The notes: generated from the letters alone by a model not told the origin. Counted from the stretch's first letter, positions 1-14,406 are shown. The stretch is DNA of 64,000 nt from Trichuris trichiura (GCA_037903355.1 JBAJFE010000005.1:2604001-2668000), one strand, 5' to 3'. Numbers and translations are program-made.

Positions 1-1850
1 ACAACCGATTGAGCAACGCGCGATTAATCATAGTGGCAAACAAAGTAAGCAACTAACATAAAAGGTGCCAACTTTAACGGCTACCTTTGAAAAACCGTTT
101 TCGTTATAAAAGTAACGTCCGAAAGTTTGGAAATAACAGACAACAAAAAAGCAATAAATAATTTGAAGAGGAGGCAAAGCGCAATTTCATTAAAATTTCA
201 GAATTGTGAAAACATTTGGTCCCGTATACGTTACGAATACGCGCGGAAGGGAAGCATAATGTTTATAGCCGTAACATTTTGTAAAAAGAGGAACAGAAGT
301 GTGACGAAGCTGTGCTATTATGAGTTGTAGCCTAAAATAGTCAAGACTGGTTCCTTCGATGGCAAACAAATGGTCACATGAGAATACCCAATAATTCAAC
401 GCCTTTTGTTGGTCGACAATTGGCATTCCTTTGAAAGAAATTGGAAAGTGGCATTTGTCACGACTGCATATAAAATATATGTAGGAAGAGCTTTGTTTTA
501 CCATAAAACAATTATTGATAACAGGAATAGAATGTAGTAAAGTAAAAAGTGAGTCAACGCACACGTAGAGCAAAAAAGTGATAGTAATCTGTGCTGCTCA
601 AAGAATGATGACATCTAGACAAAACCATGACGTGTTTTCTTGCTTTAAACAATTTTCGCATCCAACGAAAGAAGACGCATGCTGAAGCGTACCTATTATG
701 AACTTACTGCCAAGTAAAAGAAGATAATGTCCCCAAATGATTGCATTGGAAGAAATAATGTAGCTGAGTGGACTCGCGCTTCTCCTTAGTAAAAGGCGAA
801 CGAACTTGCGCGTAAAGGGAAGCATCGCTTATCAAGCAAAAAGCAATCAATGCCAAACAAGTCGAGCACAGCTTCAACACCGTCCCGCCAACCTTATCGC
901 ATTTCAACAGGCCGCGAGTAAATTCAAAACGAATTTTTACCGCTGCAAAGCGAAACAGGCAAAGCCGAAAGGTCGCATTCGCAAAAAATTGCAATTCGAA
1001 AATGAGCCCAACGAAAATGACTCTCTTTTCAGCCTCTTACCTCTATCATTAGGTTCAACAAATCCATCAGGCCAACCGGGACATGACTAAGCAGAATTTT
1101 TCACTTTGGCGCCACTAGCACGCGGTCGAGCATCCCTTTTCGGCTCTTCATTAGGCGCCTTCAACAATTGAGCACTAAACAAACTGTAGGACTCGCGATT
1201 GGCAGGTATTTGGATGGGCAAATTCTTTCGGCAAACTTTGAAGATATGTAGCAAGAGCCATTTTAACAACCTGAACGTTACGCCAGTTGCAGGCAAAGTG
1301 AGGATAATTAATAAGACGAGGAGTAGCAGGACTGGACAAGCTTAAAGTAGCCGAATGCTATTGAAACAACCCGAATTTGTGATAATCAGGTACGTTAGTA
1401 CGGTATAAATTAGGCAACAGCACCTGAGCATCTTCTTCACCAAATATCGAATGGACGCTTAGTATGTATTTTTTGCATGCTAAACTGAGGCTTTATTTTA
1501 AGCAGCGCATTCCAATAGTCTTAAATGCTTTTTCTTTCTGGCGCGAGTAGTGCGCGCGCTTAATCGCAGCCGTGATTCAAGCGCTACCTGCTAATCATTA
1601 ACAATACCGTACTTAGGTAAACCTGCGACTATTATTATGGTTACGGTAATTAGTTTGACGCGTTGAATAAGTGAAATCGGTAGTTGTAGCTTCCCGCCGC
1701 GTCGGAAAAGTACGTGAAATGCGTTAGAGCTTTTTTTCAAGCATTTTCCCGCCAAAGTCTTTCCAACTCCCGCGCGTTTGCGCGATTTTTCGCCGGACAT
1801 CGTTGCTGTAATTACAGTTGCAGAATTTTTTTCACGTACCCAACCGGAAT
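1..1850. other. Stretch without a recognised gene, upstream of DARS2
   Basis: No open frame here matches a family I recognise, and none shows exon-like splice signals in a consistent phase. The sequence is moderately AT-rich with short frames on both strands. The last 50 bases carry acceptor-like TTACAG and TTGCAG steps just ahead of the DARS2 start, so this end probably holds its 5' leader or trans-splice acceptor. Confidence 0.5.
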
Positions 1851-3744
1851 ATGATATTACTTTTCGAACGACGATTACATCGTCTGCTTTGTTGTTGGTT
1901 TGGAAAAAATGCGCGTCGCTGCTCGTCAACTTCCTTTTCCTATCGTACTCACACGTGCGGCGAATTGAATGAGACGCACGTAGGAAAACGTGTTATTCTC
2001 TGCGGTTGGGTCCATCACAAGCGTATGAATCGATTTGTTATTTTACGCGACGTCTACGGCGTTATACAGCTTTTGTTGAACAAGCACTTGTTCGCCCTGA
2101 TGAAAACGGTTCCTTTGGACAGCGTGCTCAAAGTCACCGGCGTTGTTGCCCCACGTCCCGACGCGGACAAAAGATCGGATATAAAAAGTGGGCAAATCGA
2201 GGTGCACGCTGAAGATATTCAAGTTCTTAACAAATGCTTAACCCACATACCGATTAGTTGTCGCGATGCCAACGCACCCAGCGAGTCGTTACGTTTGCGC
2301 TATCGCTATTTGGATCTTCGTCGACAACGTCTTCAAGACAATCTTCGCCTTAGAGCTTCGGTGGTCAAAGCAATGCGACGCCATTTGGAAGACGAGTGCG
2401 GTTTTGTCGAAGTTGAAACGCCAACTTTGTTCTGCCGTACGCCGGGTGGCGCTCAAGAATTTCTCGTGCCTACTCATGAGGCGGGAAAATTCTTTTGCCT
2501 ACCGCAAAGTCCCCAACAATTCAAACAACTCCTTATGGTCGCCGGTTTCGACAGGTATTATCAGATTGCTCGTTGCTACAGAGACGAAGGCAGCAAGTCG
2601 GATCGTCAGCCCGAATTCACGCAAGTCGATTTAGAATTGTCCTTTGCCGACGAATTCGGAGTAATGGCCGTTGTTGAATCGATGATTGAAAATTCCTGGC
2701 CAAAAGGGTTGCACAAGCCGCCGTCATTTCCATTTCAAACTATGCCTTATAAGGAAGCGGTGCAAAAATATGGTACAGACAAGCCGGACAGACGATTCGA
2801 CTGGCAATTAATGAACTTTGATCATTTATGCGTCGACGGAGAGCATTGTTCAGTTTTTCTGGCAAAAAGCCAAAATGGCGAACCATTACCTATGCCTGAC
2901 GAAGGGCAGATCCAAAAATGGCAATCACAATTTTCCAACTATTATCCTCACCTTAAAGCGACTTTTGATGTTGTTGATCTCAAGTTGGATGCAGCTTATT
3001 CGTCCGTCCTACCTGCGGATATGCTTTCCGCAATTAGGCAAAGTTTAGGCGACGATAGACTTGAAAGCATTATGGTTGTTGCCTGTTCCGATGATCAGAA
3101 TTCCGTAGAGCAAATTCTGGGTTTGATGCGTACTCTATTGGCCGACCATTACGAAAGTACAACCATTCGTCAAAAACGCACTCGTGAAATTATTGTTTGC
3201 CTTTTTTTCAGCGGAGTGCAACATACAGATTCGTCGGGACGGCTTTGAATTCCTTTGGATCGTCGATTTCCCATTATTTCTTCGCAACAAGCAGGGAAGG
3301 TTGGAAAGCGCGCATCACCCATTCACAGCACCCGTCGAGCAACACAAGCATCTGTTGTACACCGATCCAATCAAGGTAACGGGACGTCACTACGACCTTG
3401 TTGCCAACGGCGTCGAATTGGGAGGAGGCTCCGTGCGTATCCACGATTCCAATATGCAAAGATACATTCTTGAAGAGGTTCTGCTGGAAAGCACCCAATC
3501 GTTGACGCATATGCTTAACGCATTGGACTTCGGGGCGCCACCGCATGCCGGTTTTGCCCTTGGATTGGACAGATATGTTACTCTGCTAACAAAGTCTTCG
3601 TCCATAAGAGACGTTATTGCTTTTCCAAAATCGCACGAAGGCAAAGATCCAATGACCGGAGCGCCGACCGAAGTTTCCGACGATGTGCTTCAGCGATACT
3701 GCATCAAAGCATGCTTGCACGCGGAGGCTGACCACATCCGCTAA
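1851..3744 (+). CDS. DARS2: Mitochondrial aspartyl-tRNA synthetase (bacterial type)
   Basis: Charges tRNA-Asp with aspartate in mitochondria. Two exons, 1851-3156 and 3212-3744, joined across a 55-nt phase-1 intron, give about 612 aa (human DARS2 is about 645). The first ~30 residues are Arg/Leu/Cys-rich and fit a targeting peptide. An N-terminal OB-fold anticodon domain follows (RTHTCGELN...GWVHHKR). Class II motif 2 reads [24 protein letters not shown]-type insertion follows, beginning near [11 protein letters not shown]. Motif 3 is GLDRYVTLL near the C terminus. The insertion marks the bacterial/mitochondrial rather than the cytosolic enzyme. I took ATG 1851 because the open frame upstream has no other ATG and crosses acceptor-like TTACAG/TTGCAG about 30 nt earlier, which could be a spliced-leader site. 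The gene is convergent with the DGK gene, 299 bp away. Confidence 0.93.
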
Positions 3745-4043
3745 AGTTGACATTGTCTGAAGGACATTTGAATTTATTGGATAAAAAAAAAGCTTAACAG
3801 AATTCCATTGGTGAACTTGCGCGGGAGCGAATTTCGGCGGATACTGAACACTTGAGCATTGATGGATAGGACGTTGTTACTCTACAGGAAGTCGTCTTCC
3901 GGTTCAGCCTGTAATGTACCACCGGTGGGCAAAACAAGAGGGTTTGCCTGATTGGGCGAATCTCGTCTTGACAGCACTGGAGGAATATCTGCGTAACGTC
4001 GTCGAGACTTTGACTTCTTTAGCATTGTTGCCTAAAGATAAAG

Positions 4044-7000
4044 CTACGATCTGGACAAAAGTGGGTTGCCACAAACTCGCAGCGCCGATTTTGATATGGT
4101 GAACGTTCCAGCCGGTAACATTTGAGGTTCCCCATCGACGTGAATAGGTATGTCGGTGAATGTGGTTATTTTAATCTTGAACAAAGAAGCGAAGATAAGT
4201 CTATTGATAACGTTGTAAAAGGCGGGATAGGCTTACATGGCCACCTTGAGCAATACGTAGGCCGGAACTGAATCCAGCCTGCATTTGGCCAAGATGTACA
4301 ATACCCGTAACGCCAACGACTTCCAAAAGTCCATCGTAGTGATTGGGTTTGGAAAAGCAAGGGTCCTCCTTTTCTGGGCCCCAAGGATTGGCTCCCGACC
4401 CCCAGCTTGAATCAAAGCGAAATTAATAAAAGCGCAAGATGATTGTTTGGTGTTAGCCTCACCTCATTATGTTCAAAATAACCAATCCTTCCAAGCTAGG
4501 CAGATCGACCGGTCGACCGTCCACTTCGAGCTTCATTTTACATTGTATATCTTTGCACAGCTTTCGATTGACCATCTTTTTTAAACCGATGCGAGCGTAC
4601 ACTCCTTTGTTATGAATTCTGCAAGCAAAACGCAATGATGGTCTTTGTTGCGCAACTGCAGCGTGATGCAAAACTCTGTTACTGAGATTAAGGACAAAAA
4701 TTATCGCTCGTCCCATCTACAGTATGGCAAAAAAGATAAGTAGGTAAGTTGACCTGCTGTTGAATTTGTCCGGATTCAATTTTCTCGCTTTATCAAAGCC
4801 AAGGCAAACGTCCGCGTCCAAACCGATTCCAAAGTAGTTGTTCATTATTATCATTGACGTTTGCTCTTCAGGGTTGCTCATTGGAAGTTCGCGATCGGGA
4901 TTTTGCTCCACGTTGGACGGCAGCTCGGAAGGTTCCTGCGGATGAAAGACGACAGCCCATCTGGCAAAATAAAAAGGCCTAGTCAGAGTTTTTCAAACGA
5001 GCAAAGTTGGTTTTGTCTTCGGCTGACCTGTCCAAGCAAACCTCTTCGGCATCGATTACGTCCTTCAGTATTTGCAACGGTTCATCCTGACCCGAATAGC
5101 CTGAACCCCATCGAAGCACTCGAGCCAAGTCATTGCCTGCAAAGACGTCCGCATAGAGAGGCCTGCTATCACGTATACGATGTCTACGCGCGTTGATTAC
5201 CTGTTCCCAAAGGAAGAAGAGCGCAAGGCGGTGATGAGCATACGGACTCTTGACCAACAACGTCCAAGCATTGAAGGACCCATCCGGCTGTACCGTCGCC
5301 CCCGCAAACAAGTATTTTGTACTTTTCAACATTGCGAAAAACGTACAACCTAAACGCATAAAAGCGTACAGCCTTAGGCGCCGAATTAATAATAGCGACG
5401 GGTGCGCGCGTACGCTGCAAGAGGACCGCCGTTGATTATGTCAAAAACCTGGAAAGGATTGAGCAATTTGCGAAAGCAGCGAAGCAGTTCGAAACCCTGA
5501 CAGCCGCCGCTGCGGATGTTCACCAAAACCAGCAAAGGTTGGACGTTGTCGGGAATCATGCGAGGCTGAAAGTTGACGGAGGCGATCTTTATTCCCGCCA
5601 AAAAATGAATGGTACCTGAATATTGGGCAGACAGAGTACGATCAATTTTCGATCCTCGTATTCGGCCTCTTGCAGTTTCAAGCACGCTTTGGTGGCCGCC
5701 TTGGGCGAATTGAACGTAATAATGAGACAACCGTATTCAAAGTAGATTGGTCCAATGCTGCTGAACGGTTTGACTAAAAATGGAAACGAGCTTACAGTAC
5801 GACGACGACGACTGCGGGGGAAAGCTAACCGTCCGTCTGCAGCAGTCGTAAGAGTATTTTTTCGTACTGCTTTTGAGTAAGCGTTGCCGGCAAATTGGAA
5901 ATGTACAAAGCAACGGTGGAGCCGTGAGGATCCTCTTTCTCTTGAAGATAGTATCTCGTGGACAAATAGCGTTTCAACGAAGCCTGAAAACGTAAAGTTT
6001 TGCCTACTCACGCTGACGGCAAAAAAGTGACCTTTCTTTGGGACCGGATCAAGTCGAGCATAACTTCGCTTGGATCCAATGTACGATCCACAACTACAAC
6101 TTTTCACTGTCAGTAAGTTATTTGAATGTTGACTGCCCACCTCCTCGGCTAAGTTCAACTTCAACAAGGCTGTATGTACTATTACTCATAATGGGCATTC
6201 CAAACTGACATATCGCTTCGGAGACAACTTCACCAGCTGTCGTTGAGGCAGTAATGGAAACGTTGCAAAAAGTAATCGGTATTCTCAGCCAACCACCGTA
6301 CACTTTCAGACTGACGTTGTCCGCCTGTTCATTTCGATAGCGGAGCATTAGTTGACAACGAGCACCGGAAGACCTCCGAGCATTCCATAAGGCACTGTCA
6401 TCTTCAATGGACGATTCGCCAATAGTTCCTGAAAACAATGGGAACTTATTTAAACCACTGCCGCCTTTTCCCGCCTTTGGCAAATACAACCGTCTTCGTG
6501 AATACGCGTCAAGTAATAGTTGTCTTGGCTTTCGAATATGTGGAAAAGGCGAAGTGCCACTTTCTAAAACAGTTTGAAAAGATGAAACGACTGTCAAGCA
6601 GTAACAGCTCGGTTTATGGCACAGAATTTATTGGATATCTCAATGGTTGTGGACTCTGACTGTACGCTGCCTTAAAAGGGCAAAATTCTTTATTTACCAA
6701 TAGTTGGTCTGCTGTCGCGTTTCTTGCCGCTGTTAAAGTTCGAAAATTGTTGCTGGCATAGGACGAGTCTCCATCATATATGCGAAAGGTTTCGGCTGAA
6801 GAATTTTTTGGTAATAACGCTTTGTTGGGGAAGAATAGGCGCTTTCTTACTGTCCTCCTTTTCTCGAACCAAATCTTCCGGCGATGAGCTGCGCTCGTGG
6901 TCGGAATTTTTAAACGGAGAAGCTGACATTTCTTTTTCGGTAGTTTTGATGCTTAGCAGAATTTCCATAGGCAATTCAGCGCGGGGCGTTGTTAAGCAAT

Positions 7001-10000
7001 TGGGCGGCAGCATTATGGGTCTCAATGGTCCGAAATCGCAGTCCGTCGATATTTGGCAAAAGCATATCGTGTGAGCCTTACAAGCGACAATTTTAAATGT
7101 TTAAAAAATGTCAGAGCATCTCTTTAGCATACGTACCGTCATACCGCACCATTCGCATCGCATACCGGCAAGACATTCCGAAGAGTAGCATGTTTTTTTG
7201 CATACGGCGCATTTTGAATTCGAAGGAAGGTGACCCTCCCTCCAATGATGATGCTGTCGTTGAGTGGTCTGTAATGGGATGACTTTAGTTGGTTGAATAT
7301 GGGTTGAGCAGTTACAGTATGATTTATAAAGGTTGAACGTACCGGTTCAAGGCTGGATATGAAGGTACTTGCTTCCCTGCAATCGCTAACAGCCAACTCC
7401 AAGCAATCAACATGAACATAGTACTCGCATACTAAAAGGAAAAATTGTAATAGGCTTATTTGCTTTTAAAAACAATATGCAAAACTTGATACATAGCGTA
7501 AATGTGAATAATATGCCTAAAATAATCTGACAGTTATTTTTCGAGAACCGTTGAGTCAGCTAATTCTCAGAAGCAGTATTTCGACTTCATTTACCTTCGC
7601 ATTCCATTGAAAGCACATCGTCGGTTCTTTTGCGGCAAACAAGGCAAAATTTTCTCTTCAGAAAAACCGGTTGAGACCAGCAATGCGCTACGGGATTCTG
7701 AAAATTGTCGAATGCACTTTAAGTTGCGTTGTCAAAATGTATCGATTGTTTTCTTTTCGAAAACCGAAACAGAGAGCAGTCAACGTTAAATTATCGAGCA
7801 TATTCGATTTCCCGCGCAAAGGATCGGAAAAATTTGATTTTTTTTGCTACCGACTCTACGCTCGATCTATCGAGTGGCGGTAGAGTTCTTTAAGCAAACA
7901 AAATTCGCGGGAAAACGTTATTTTAAAAATATAGTACGTGACTACTCATTAGGCACAACTTTTAAAGCCAATGTAAGTTTAATGAAACTACTCCTCATCG
8001 AACGCCCAAAATGGCACATTCTTAATGCTTTCAAATACTTGTAATGCAAATTTTGATTTCACAACGCTTTCGAAAAATTGCCTATTCACTAGAACAATTA
8101 AAAGGCACAATCTGGTCAATTTTGGAAGGCTGAGAAGCCATTCATTCAAAGTACTCAAAAAAAATTTCATTTTCTAAGCGAATAGACATTAAAATTTATT
8201 CAAGGAACTTTTACGTTACGAAGAAAGTTAGCAGACGTCACTTCGTGTCGAACTGATCGTTGCAAGAAGAAACGAAAACTTTTGCTTATCACGTCACTCT
8301 GATGACGTCACGATTTGCGTAACCTTCACAAGAGAGTGCAAAAAACGTAATTTTTTATAAGCGATCAAAATGTAAGACGAAGTGACTGTCTTCCTTTTAA
8401 GTGAACTGCACGACGATACGGTATGAAGATTTTATTTTTAATTGATTTGCAGGTTCAAAATTGACATTTTGCGCGTCCACCTTATGCTTACGTTTCATTG
8501 AAGGAATGAAACCTAAGCTAAGTGGCTGTAGGCCATTCGTAAAATTTAGAATATGCAAAAAAGATAAGTCTCCTTTATCAAAGTCGCGCAAAATTCGCTA
8601 TCTCAGCCAAAGGCGCGCAGCGCTAACACGATAGCTTCAATATTGTCGCCTTCCCAAGAAAAAGATGAAATGTTTAGCATTTAGGAATAATTGGAAATTT
8701 AAATGAGGAAAAAGATTAATTGAAGCGTTCGAAGATGGGCGGTATCTCTATCATTCATTCTATCGTTAAGCGTACGCTCGAGGCCGTTTCAATGGAACCG
8801 CAATTTGCTTACGTAATTAAGCGGCATCAATGGAGAACGAAATGGAAGTGCGATAAATGGAATTTTGTCAAGAAAAGCTCTCCGCTGAGGCGGCAAAAAG
8901 CCTATGGGCGCTTGGCCGGAATTGCTCAATTCGGCAAGTTCAATTCCAACGCTTTCGCGTAGCGGTTCATTGAAAACGCTTCGATTAACTATAAGCTGAA
9001 AATGGATGGAACAATAAAGCGTAAACAACGATAGCATTGATGGCACTTTGCAACGACTGAACTTTGTCACTGTCGTTACGCGTTGCGCAAACTGACCGGT
9101 TGCCAAAGATGCATAAACTTAATCGCTTCGCTTTCTTTGATTAGCCGCAACTAAATTGTCACTGAGACAAACGATAAGCATTGAATATTATCGTTTCCAA
9201 AGAAGATTTATACGAAACATTTCTATGGACGCTACGCTGTGTAGACGGACGTGAAATTGCTTCTGCTTGTCAGCTATCATATACGAATACGGCCATAAAT
9301 TAAAAGACGTCGTTTGAAAGTTTGCGTAAGTGCAACTGGCTGCACTCAATCAATGAAAGTTGGACAATGATTAATGAAATGTCGTTTGCAAAGGCATAAC
9401 GTCGGAACGTATTTTTCGCGTACGCAGTTGGTCCGCTTCCGCTACTGAACGCGGGAAACAAAGCGGACGATTATTAACGGCAACGTTATTCCATAAACTC
9501 GGCGGTTTGAGCTTAGCTGATCGCAATGCTTTTAACAGGTGCGAGAAATGCGATGCGACATTTCTCTTAAGTTGGATAATTTGCATTCAGAGAATTGTTG
9601 TCAATGGTAGCTAGCAGGCGGTGCGCTAACTATTCGCCCGAAATATTAGCGAACAAAATCAATGACTACACCGAAATTGGCAAGAATGGAATGGCGCGCG
9701 AATAGATGCGCTAATAGCCTACGATGACGACGAAACGGCGACACGTATGGAAGTCAAAACTTTGTCCGTATCGATTTGCCATTGCTCGACGGAAAAGTAC
9801 AAGAGGGAAGAAGATCACAGAACGGACGGGGAGCAGAAAGACGGGAAGAAAGTGCGGAAGGACAAATTGGGACTTACTGACGGTAACCAATTAACGCGGG
9901 AGGTCGAAGGTGCACAAAAAAAACAATCTCTTACCTTAATCAGTTGCATGGCAACGGATGAGCAAAACGAGGTGACCGTTTTAAGGCATTTCTCGTGACA

Positions 10001-12027
10001 AACGAAGTTGCAAGCTGAAAAAAAAAATTGAACGACTTTAATGCTTGTTGCTGCTAGGAACACCGGAAGGGTCGCCAAGGACGACCAGTTAAAATTTCGG
10101 CATGCGCATGCCCCCATTGGCCGCAGGTTTATTTAGCTAAATGAAGCGTATAAGAATTTTAAAAAAATTTAAGTTTATTCGGAAAAGGAATATTTCAACC
10201 GCTTATTCTCGGTTCAACAATGACGTCATAACAAAATGAATATATTGGTACTTTTCATTTTATAAACATGCACTCGAGCAATCCGATTTTCGGACAAATA
10301 CTTCTATTAATAGTTATTACATTAACGTTCGTTCAAACGACTTCTAACCTATTAAACGTTGGCCAATGAAGCTCGGCGCTATTCAATGCTCATTTGCTTC
10401 GACTTGTCCGTTTTAAGTGGAATGATTGCATTTTCCGCCGCTGATCGGACTTCGTTTACTATATATGGCAAGCGTATGAACAGTACGACTTAGTCTATCA
10501 TCCCTAAGAAGTTGCGGCCAAACTTCAGTGGAGATCCAATTTTGCACTTGAATGCAATGACTTAGTCTTACTGTACAATTGAAAACAGCAGGTAGTCCAC
10601 CGTCATCACACTCGCGGTGTAATGTTCCTTCTTTCCGCGGGTACGGTAAGTTATGCTAACTTTATTATCATTTATGTATTTATTTAAGGCTTCGACGGCG
10701 TTGGCTATTTTGTCAAAGTCGCTGACGTCATTTATCTATTGCTAGCCAATCTGGGAATTTGAATATTCGAAAATCGGCGTCCGAAGAATAGTTAATTGCG
10801 AAAAAAAGGATGCAAATTTTTTCCACAATAACATCGCTGATAAGCAAAGCGCGGCGCGGCAACGACGACGAATCAACATTGTTGGAAAGCGGTCGGCAAA
10901 CGACCTTGCTTGTGCGCAAGATTAAATTGAATTTTGATAAATTTTCTCCACTGCCTGTCAGCTTGGCGGTAGGCAAAGTGAGCTCATTTTGGACGGCAAA
11001 ACTTCGGTGGTCCACTCGAGCTGCTTGCGCGATCGGAACGCAACAGAGAAGTGTCGATGCTATTTTAAAAAATTGCTTCCAATCAAGAACATTCAACCGG
11101 CCCAATAGGAACAATATGCTTAACGTCAAAACTGGAAAGAAATCCGTCATTTCGTCAGTCAGCTTAAAGCTCAAAGGATTGCTTCCACCTTTTTCGGCGT
11201 CAGCAATACTCCGGAAAGGATGGAGAAGGTCAACAAATGAAATTTGCCACCGGAGCGTCAGCCGGAATGAGGTCGCATCGATTGATATTACGTTGGGCTT
11301 AACAATGCTTATATCGCGTCATAAGCTACAGGTTGCCCATATTTCGGTGGGTCCAAAAAAGCTAACAACAAATATGGGCATTGAAAAGCCAGAAGCTTCA
11401 TGGAGGCGGGCTGTCAGCTCAAACAGTGTTTGCCCATTAGCGTTTATTTACAAAGCTCAAAAGCCAACGTGAGCAACACGTTATATCCCCTCTATTGCGC
11501 GCGCTTAGAATATAGAATCAGGCCGAAAAAGGCCGCTTTGCCAAGCTGCCAAATAAGGATTGGGGCTAAAGCGCATTTTGAATTTTGCATTTTCGAAAAA
11601 TCAAAATTACAACTTGCGATAAAGAGCGAGCATTGTTGTTATGCAAATAAAGGGAAAACGGGTGGGATAATAAAAAGAAGAAAAAGCGCGCGATCAACCA
11701 TTTCCGGCGTCAATCGACAAGCATGCAACTATCGCTCACTTGTTGGGAAAAAAACAAACGGAGAGACGAGCAGCGCGGCAGCAAGATTGAATTGAAAAGA
11801 GAGAAAATCGTACATAAAAATGACTCACTTTCGCAAATATAGCCCTGACTGAGAATGCCCCATAGCAGTTCGCAACAACGATGGCAGTGGGTGGGTTTGC
11901 CAAAATTTTTGCGAACAAAAAAATGACCGCGTCCTTGGGCGCTCACCACATCGCCGCTGTTGTTTTCCGCGTACTCTTCGACCATCCGCAATAATTGCGG
12001 TTCCAAAGTGTGACCAACGACGGCCAT
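4044..12027 (-). CDS. DGKQ: Diacylglycerol kinase, theta type (three C1 domains)
   Basis: Phosphorylates diacylglycerol to phosphatidic acid. The C. elegans orthologue DGK-1 dampens neurotransmitter release downstream of Go. Nineteen exons in transcript order: 12027-11829, 10014-9935, 7697-7595, 7431-7343, 7268-7137, 7076-6851, 6795-6698, 6563-6491, 6428-6141, 6093-6032, 5983-5830, 5773-5616, 5565-5414, 5349-5201, 5136-5028, 4960-4754, 4618-4463, 4405-4237, 4175-4044. All phases agree, giving 911 aa. Order of domains: C1-1 ([15 protein letters not shown]...CNFVCHEKC), C1-2 (NPVAHCW...FCLVCRK...CEYYVHVDC), C1-3 ([19 protein letters not shown]), two RA-like modules ([20 protein letters not shown]), catalytic domain ([34 protein letters not shown]) and accessory domain ([22 protein letters not shown]). 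C1-1 is split by a 1.8 kb intron, and 2.2 kb separates it from C1-2. Least certain are the 5' end at ATG 12027 and the donor at 6490. Confidence 0.92.
10810..11472 (+). other. 220-codon open frame nested in a DGK intron, status unknown
   Basis: An ATG-led frame of 220 codons lies antisense inside the 1814-bp first DGK intron (10015-11828). It is longer than expected by chance at this base composition. I recognise no domain, signal peptide or repeat, and it is rich in Ser, Lys and Arg. A 148-codon frame is open on the opposite strand at 10728-11174, which suggests locally low stop density rather than selection. It could be a nested gene, a regulatory stretch, or chance. Confidence 0.2.
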
Positions 12028-14120
12028 ATTTGGCGTGGCTTATTTGAATAAGCTTTAGCCGAACGATTTCAACTTGTTTACGCCTGTTCTCTATGCGCGG
12101 ATATATTCTTGTAAATAATTTCGCTTGTCAATGAAGACGACCTGAACAAATCGGATGGTCGTACGGCAACTTATCATCCACCACTTTGTAGTAAATGCGG
12201 TTGAACAGCAGAAGAGAAGAAAAAAAGACAATAAATGGGACAGCTTCAACGTGTGTGTGTCTCTTCGTCTATTTTCACCTTCACTCACCGACGACTGTTG
12301 CAGACAATTTGTCAGCTACTGCCGTTGTGTTGTTGATGTTTGCAGTCTTGAATGCTCTGCGGGCGAAAGCAGCGCCGGCAATGGCTGCAGCGAATTGAGG
12401 TTCAATGGGCCAACTGTTGTTACCATACGCTAATGTTAACTTTTGATGAGCTATCCGTATAGCCGATTGTATTGGTCAACTTATCCCGAAGGGACGATCA
12501 ATGAACACGTTGTCACCGCGGAAACCCCCGACGGCGAGCCGTGACCAGACGGACGACATATACGTTCACTGAACACTACGACGATGCGATGCAATGGCAA
12601 CCAGTCAATCTTCCTTCTCATATAAACCAGCAGCGAAAGTCGTCGAAGCGACAGTGTCGCCTCTGCAATCGACCGGGTGTCCACTACGTTGTTCAACGAT
12701 GCTCGTATCCCATTTGTGTGCACTCAACCCATGCAAAGCCGTAGCACAATAATAAACGACCATAGATTGGTAAAAGTCGAAACTGCCAGTTGCGATCGAT
12801 AAACATTCACTGAGCATGCTGGCCATTGGCAGTAGAGAGAGTGCCTCTTTTCCAATCGTTGTCACACGCAACAGCTCTCTGACCTACCGCAGCGGATTTG
12901 CGAGACGTCACATAATTAAAAAAACAACAACGCAGGTCACACGTCGGTTGACCAATCAGCGGCGTCTGGTGGAAAAGAACTATTGCCACGGTGGAAAGCA
13001 AAGGAATTGCGCGGCAAAATTCATCCGAACAAACGGGGTTAAGTGCTCCAGAGTTGTCCAATCGTTGGCACATGAGTCCCCAACCGGTGGAGCGTTGTTC
13101 CCGCTGGAAATGGTAAATGCGGTTCTTTGATCAAGTATTGATCACTTGCCGAATAGCATGCCTCATCCACGCGTGACTTACAAGTCGTCCAGGCGGAACG
13201 GTTCCTAATTAGGCGTTGCTAACGGAGTAGAGCCAAGGATTGACCATTAAAGTTGGCATCAGTGAACCAATGAACGGGGGCGTGGCGAAAGTAAACTTAC
13301 TGGTGCTCAGCCAACTTCCGGCGTTGAGTAAAACTTCTTTTTTATTCACTGCCCGCTGAAGCGGAACTGTCGCCCTTTTTACATCATGAAAATGTAACCT
13401 TCTTCGTAAAGAAAGCGCAAAATTTGCTTACTTCCAACGAAGTCACCTACTGCACGATAAGGGTTCAATTCAGGGATTTTTCTGAGCCGACATTTCACAT
13501 TGACTCTGAGGGTATCCCGAAAGCAACCAAAACGTAATAAGAAGGATTCTTGTGAGCTAACAGGTATTCATTCACTCGTTGGCCAAATTGGCTCTCCCTT
13601 TTCATTAGCTTTTGTTTGAACCTACTTGAATGATTAACTACCAAAGCAGACATAATCAACTTGAAGCTAAACTAAAAAATGTGAAAAAAGACCAGTCGCC
13701 TTTTGTGTATTTTTTAACTCAGTACGTCTGATCAAGGCTGCCGTAACAAGCAAAAGAATGAAAACATTTTACATATGCTAATTTCGTAGCCAATTCGTAA
13801 TGTATACGTCAAGACGAAAGTCGGAAATTTGCATATCTATTCTGCCAAACCAATGTGCACCAACGATAACAAAACGATACATTATTTAAGACGATTACTG
13901 CCTAATCTGTTAACATTATGCGTGTAGGAGACAAACTGACTGCTGCGTGACAATCACTTCAACATATTCAGATATTCGGTTCCGACCGATAACGCGCTGC
14001 CTTCTCTTTTTTCATACCATAATTGTCCTTAGCCAAAAAAAGTCGGTCGCCGTCTGGTTCTTATTGTTACTAAAAACGTACGCGCTGAAAGCACTCTCAG
14101 CATTGACTACACCACAGAGC

Positions 14121-14160
14121 GTATCTAGGCATACATATATATATATATATGCCTAGATAC
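14121..14160. repeat. Perfect AT-cored palindrome
   Basis: Arms GTATCTAGGCATA and TATGCCTAGATAC flank a TA run, so the 40-bp unit is nearly self-complementary. A partial copy of the arm (GCCTAGATACGGC) follows at 14178. Confidence 0.8.
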
Positions 14161-14210
14161 ACTCAGTGATGCATACGGCCTAGATACGGCAAAGGCCGGT
14201 ATATGCCCAG

Positions 14211-14296
14211 ATATGCTAAAATTACTTTTATATATGTACCTGACCGGATATATATATATCCGATCAGGTACACATATAAAAGTAATTTTAGCATAT
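14211..14296. repeat. 86-bp inverted repeat (foldback)
   Basis: The left arm begins ATATGCTAAAATTACTTTTA and the right arm ends with its near-perfect complement. The centre is CCGGATATATATATATCCG-like. Arms are about 40 nt with one or two mismatches. A related stretch (AAATTACTTTTATATATATA) occurs at 41697 beside another copy of the adjacent repeat, so this is probably part of a dispersed foldback element. Confidence 0.75.
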
Positions 14297-14406
14297 CATG
14301 TATACTAAAGAAAAAGTAATACAACCACAGACAAAGCAAATATCTTGGTTATATATATACATATAATGCTTAGATACTAGATACAACAACCAATAATTAT
14401 TTAAAC

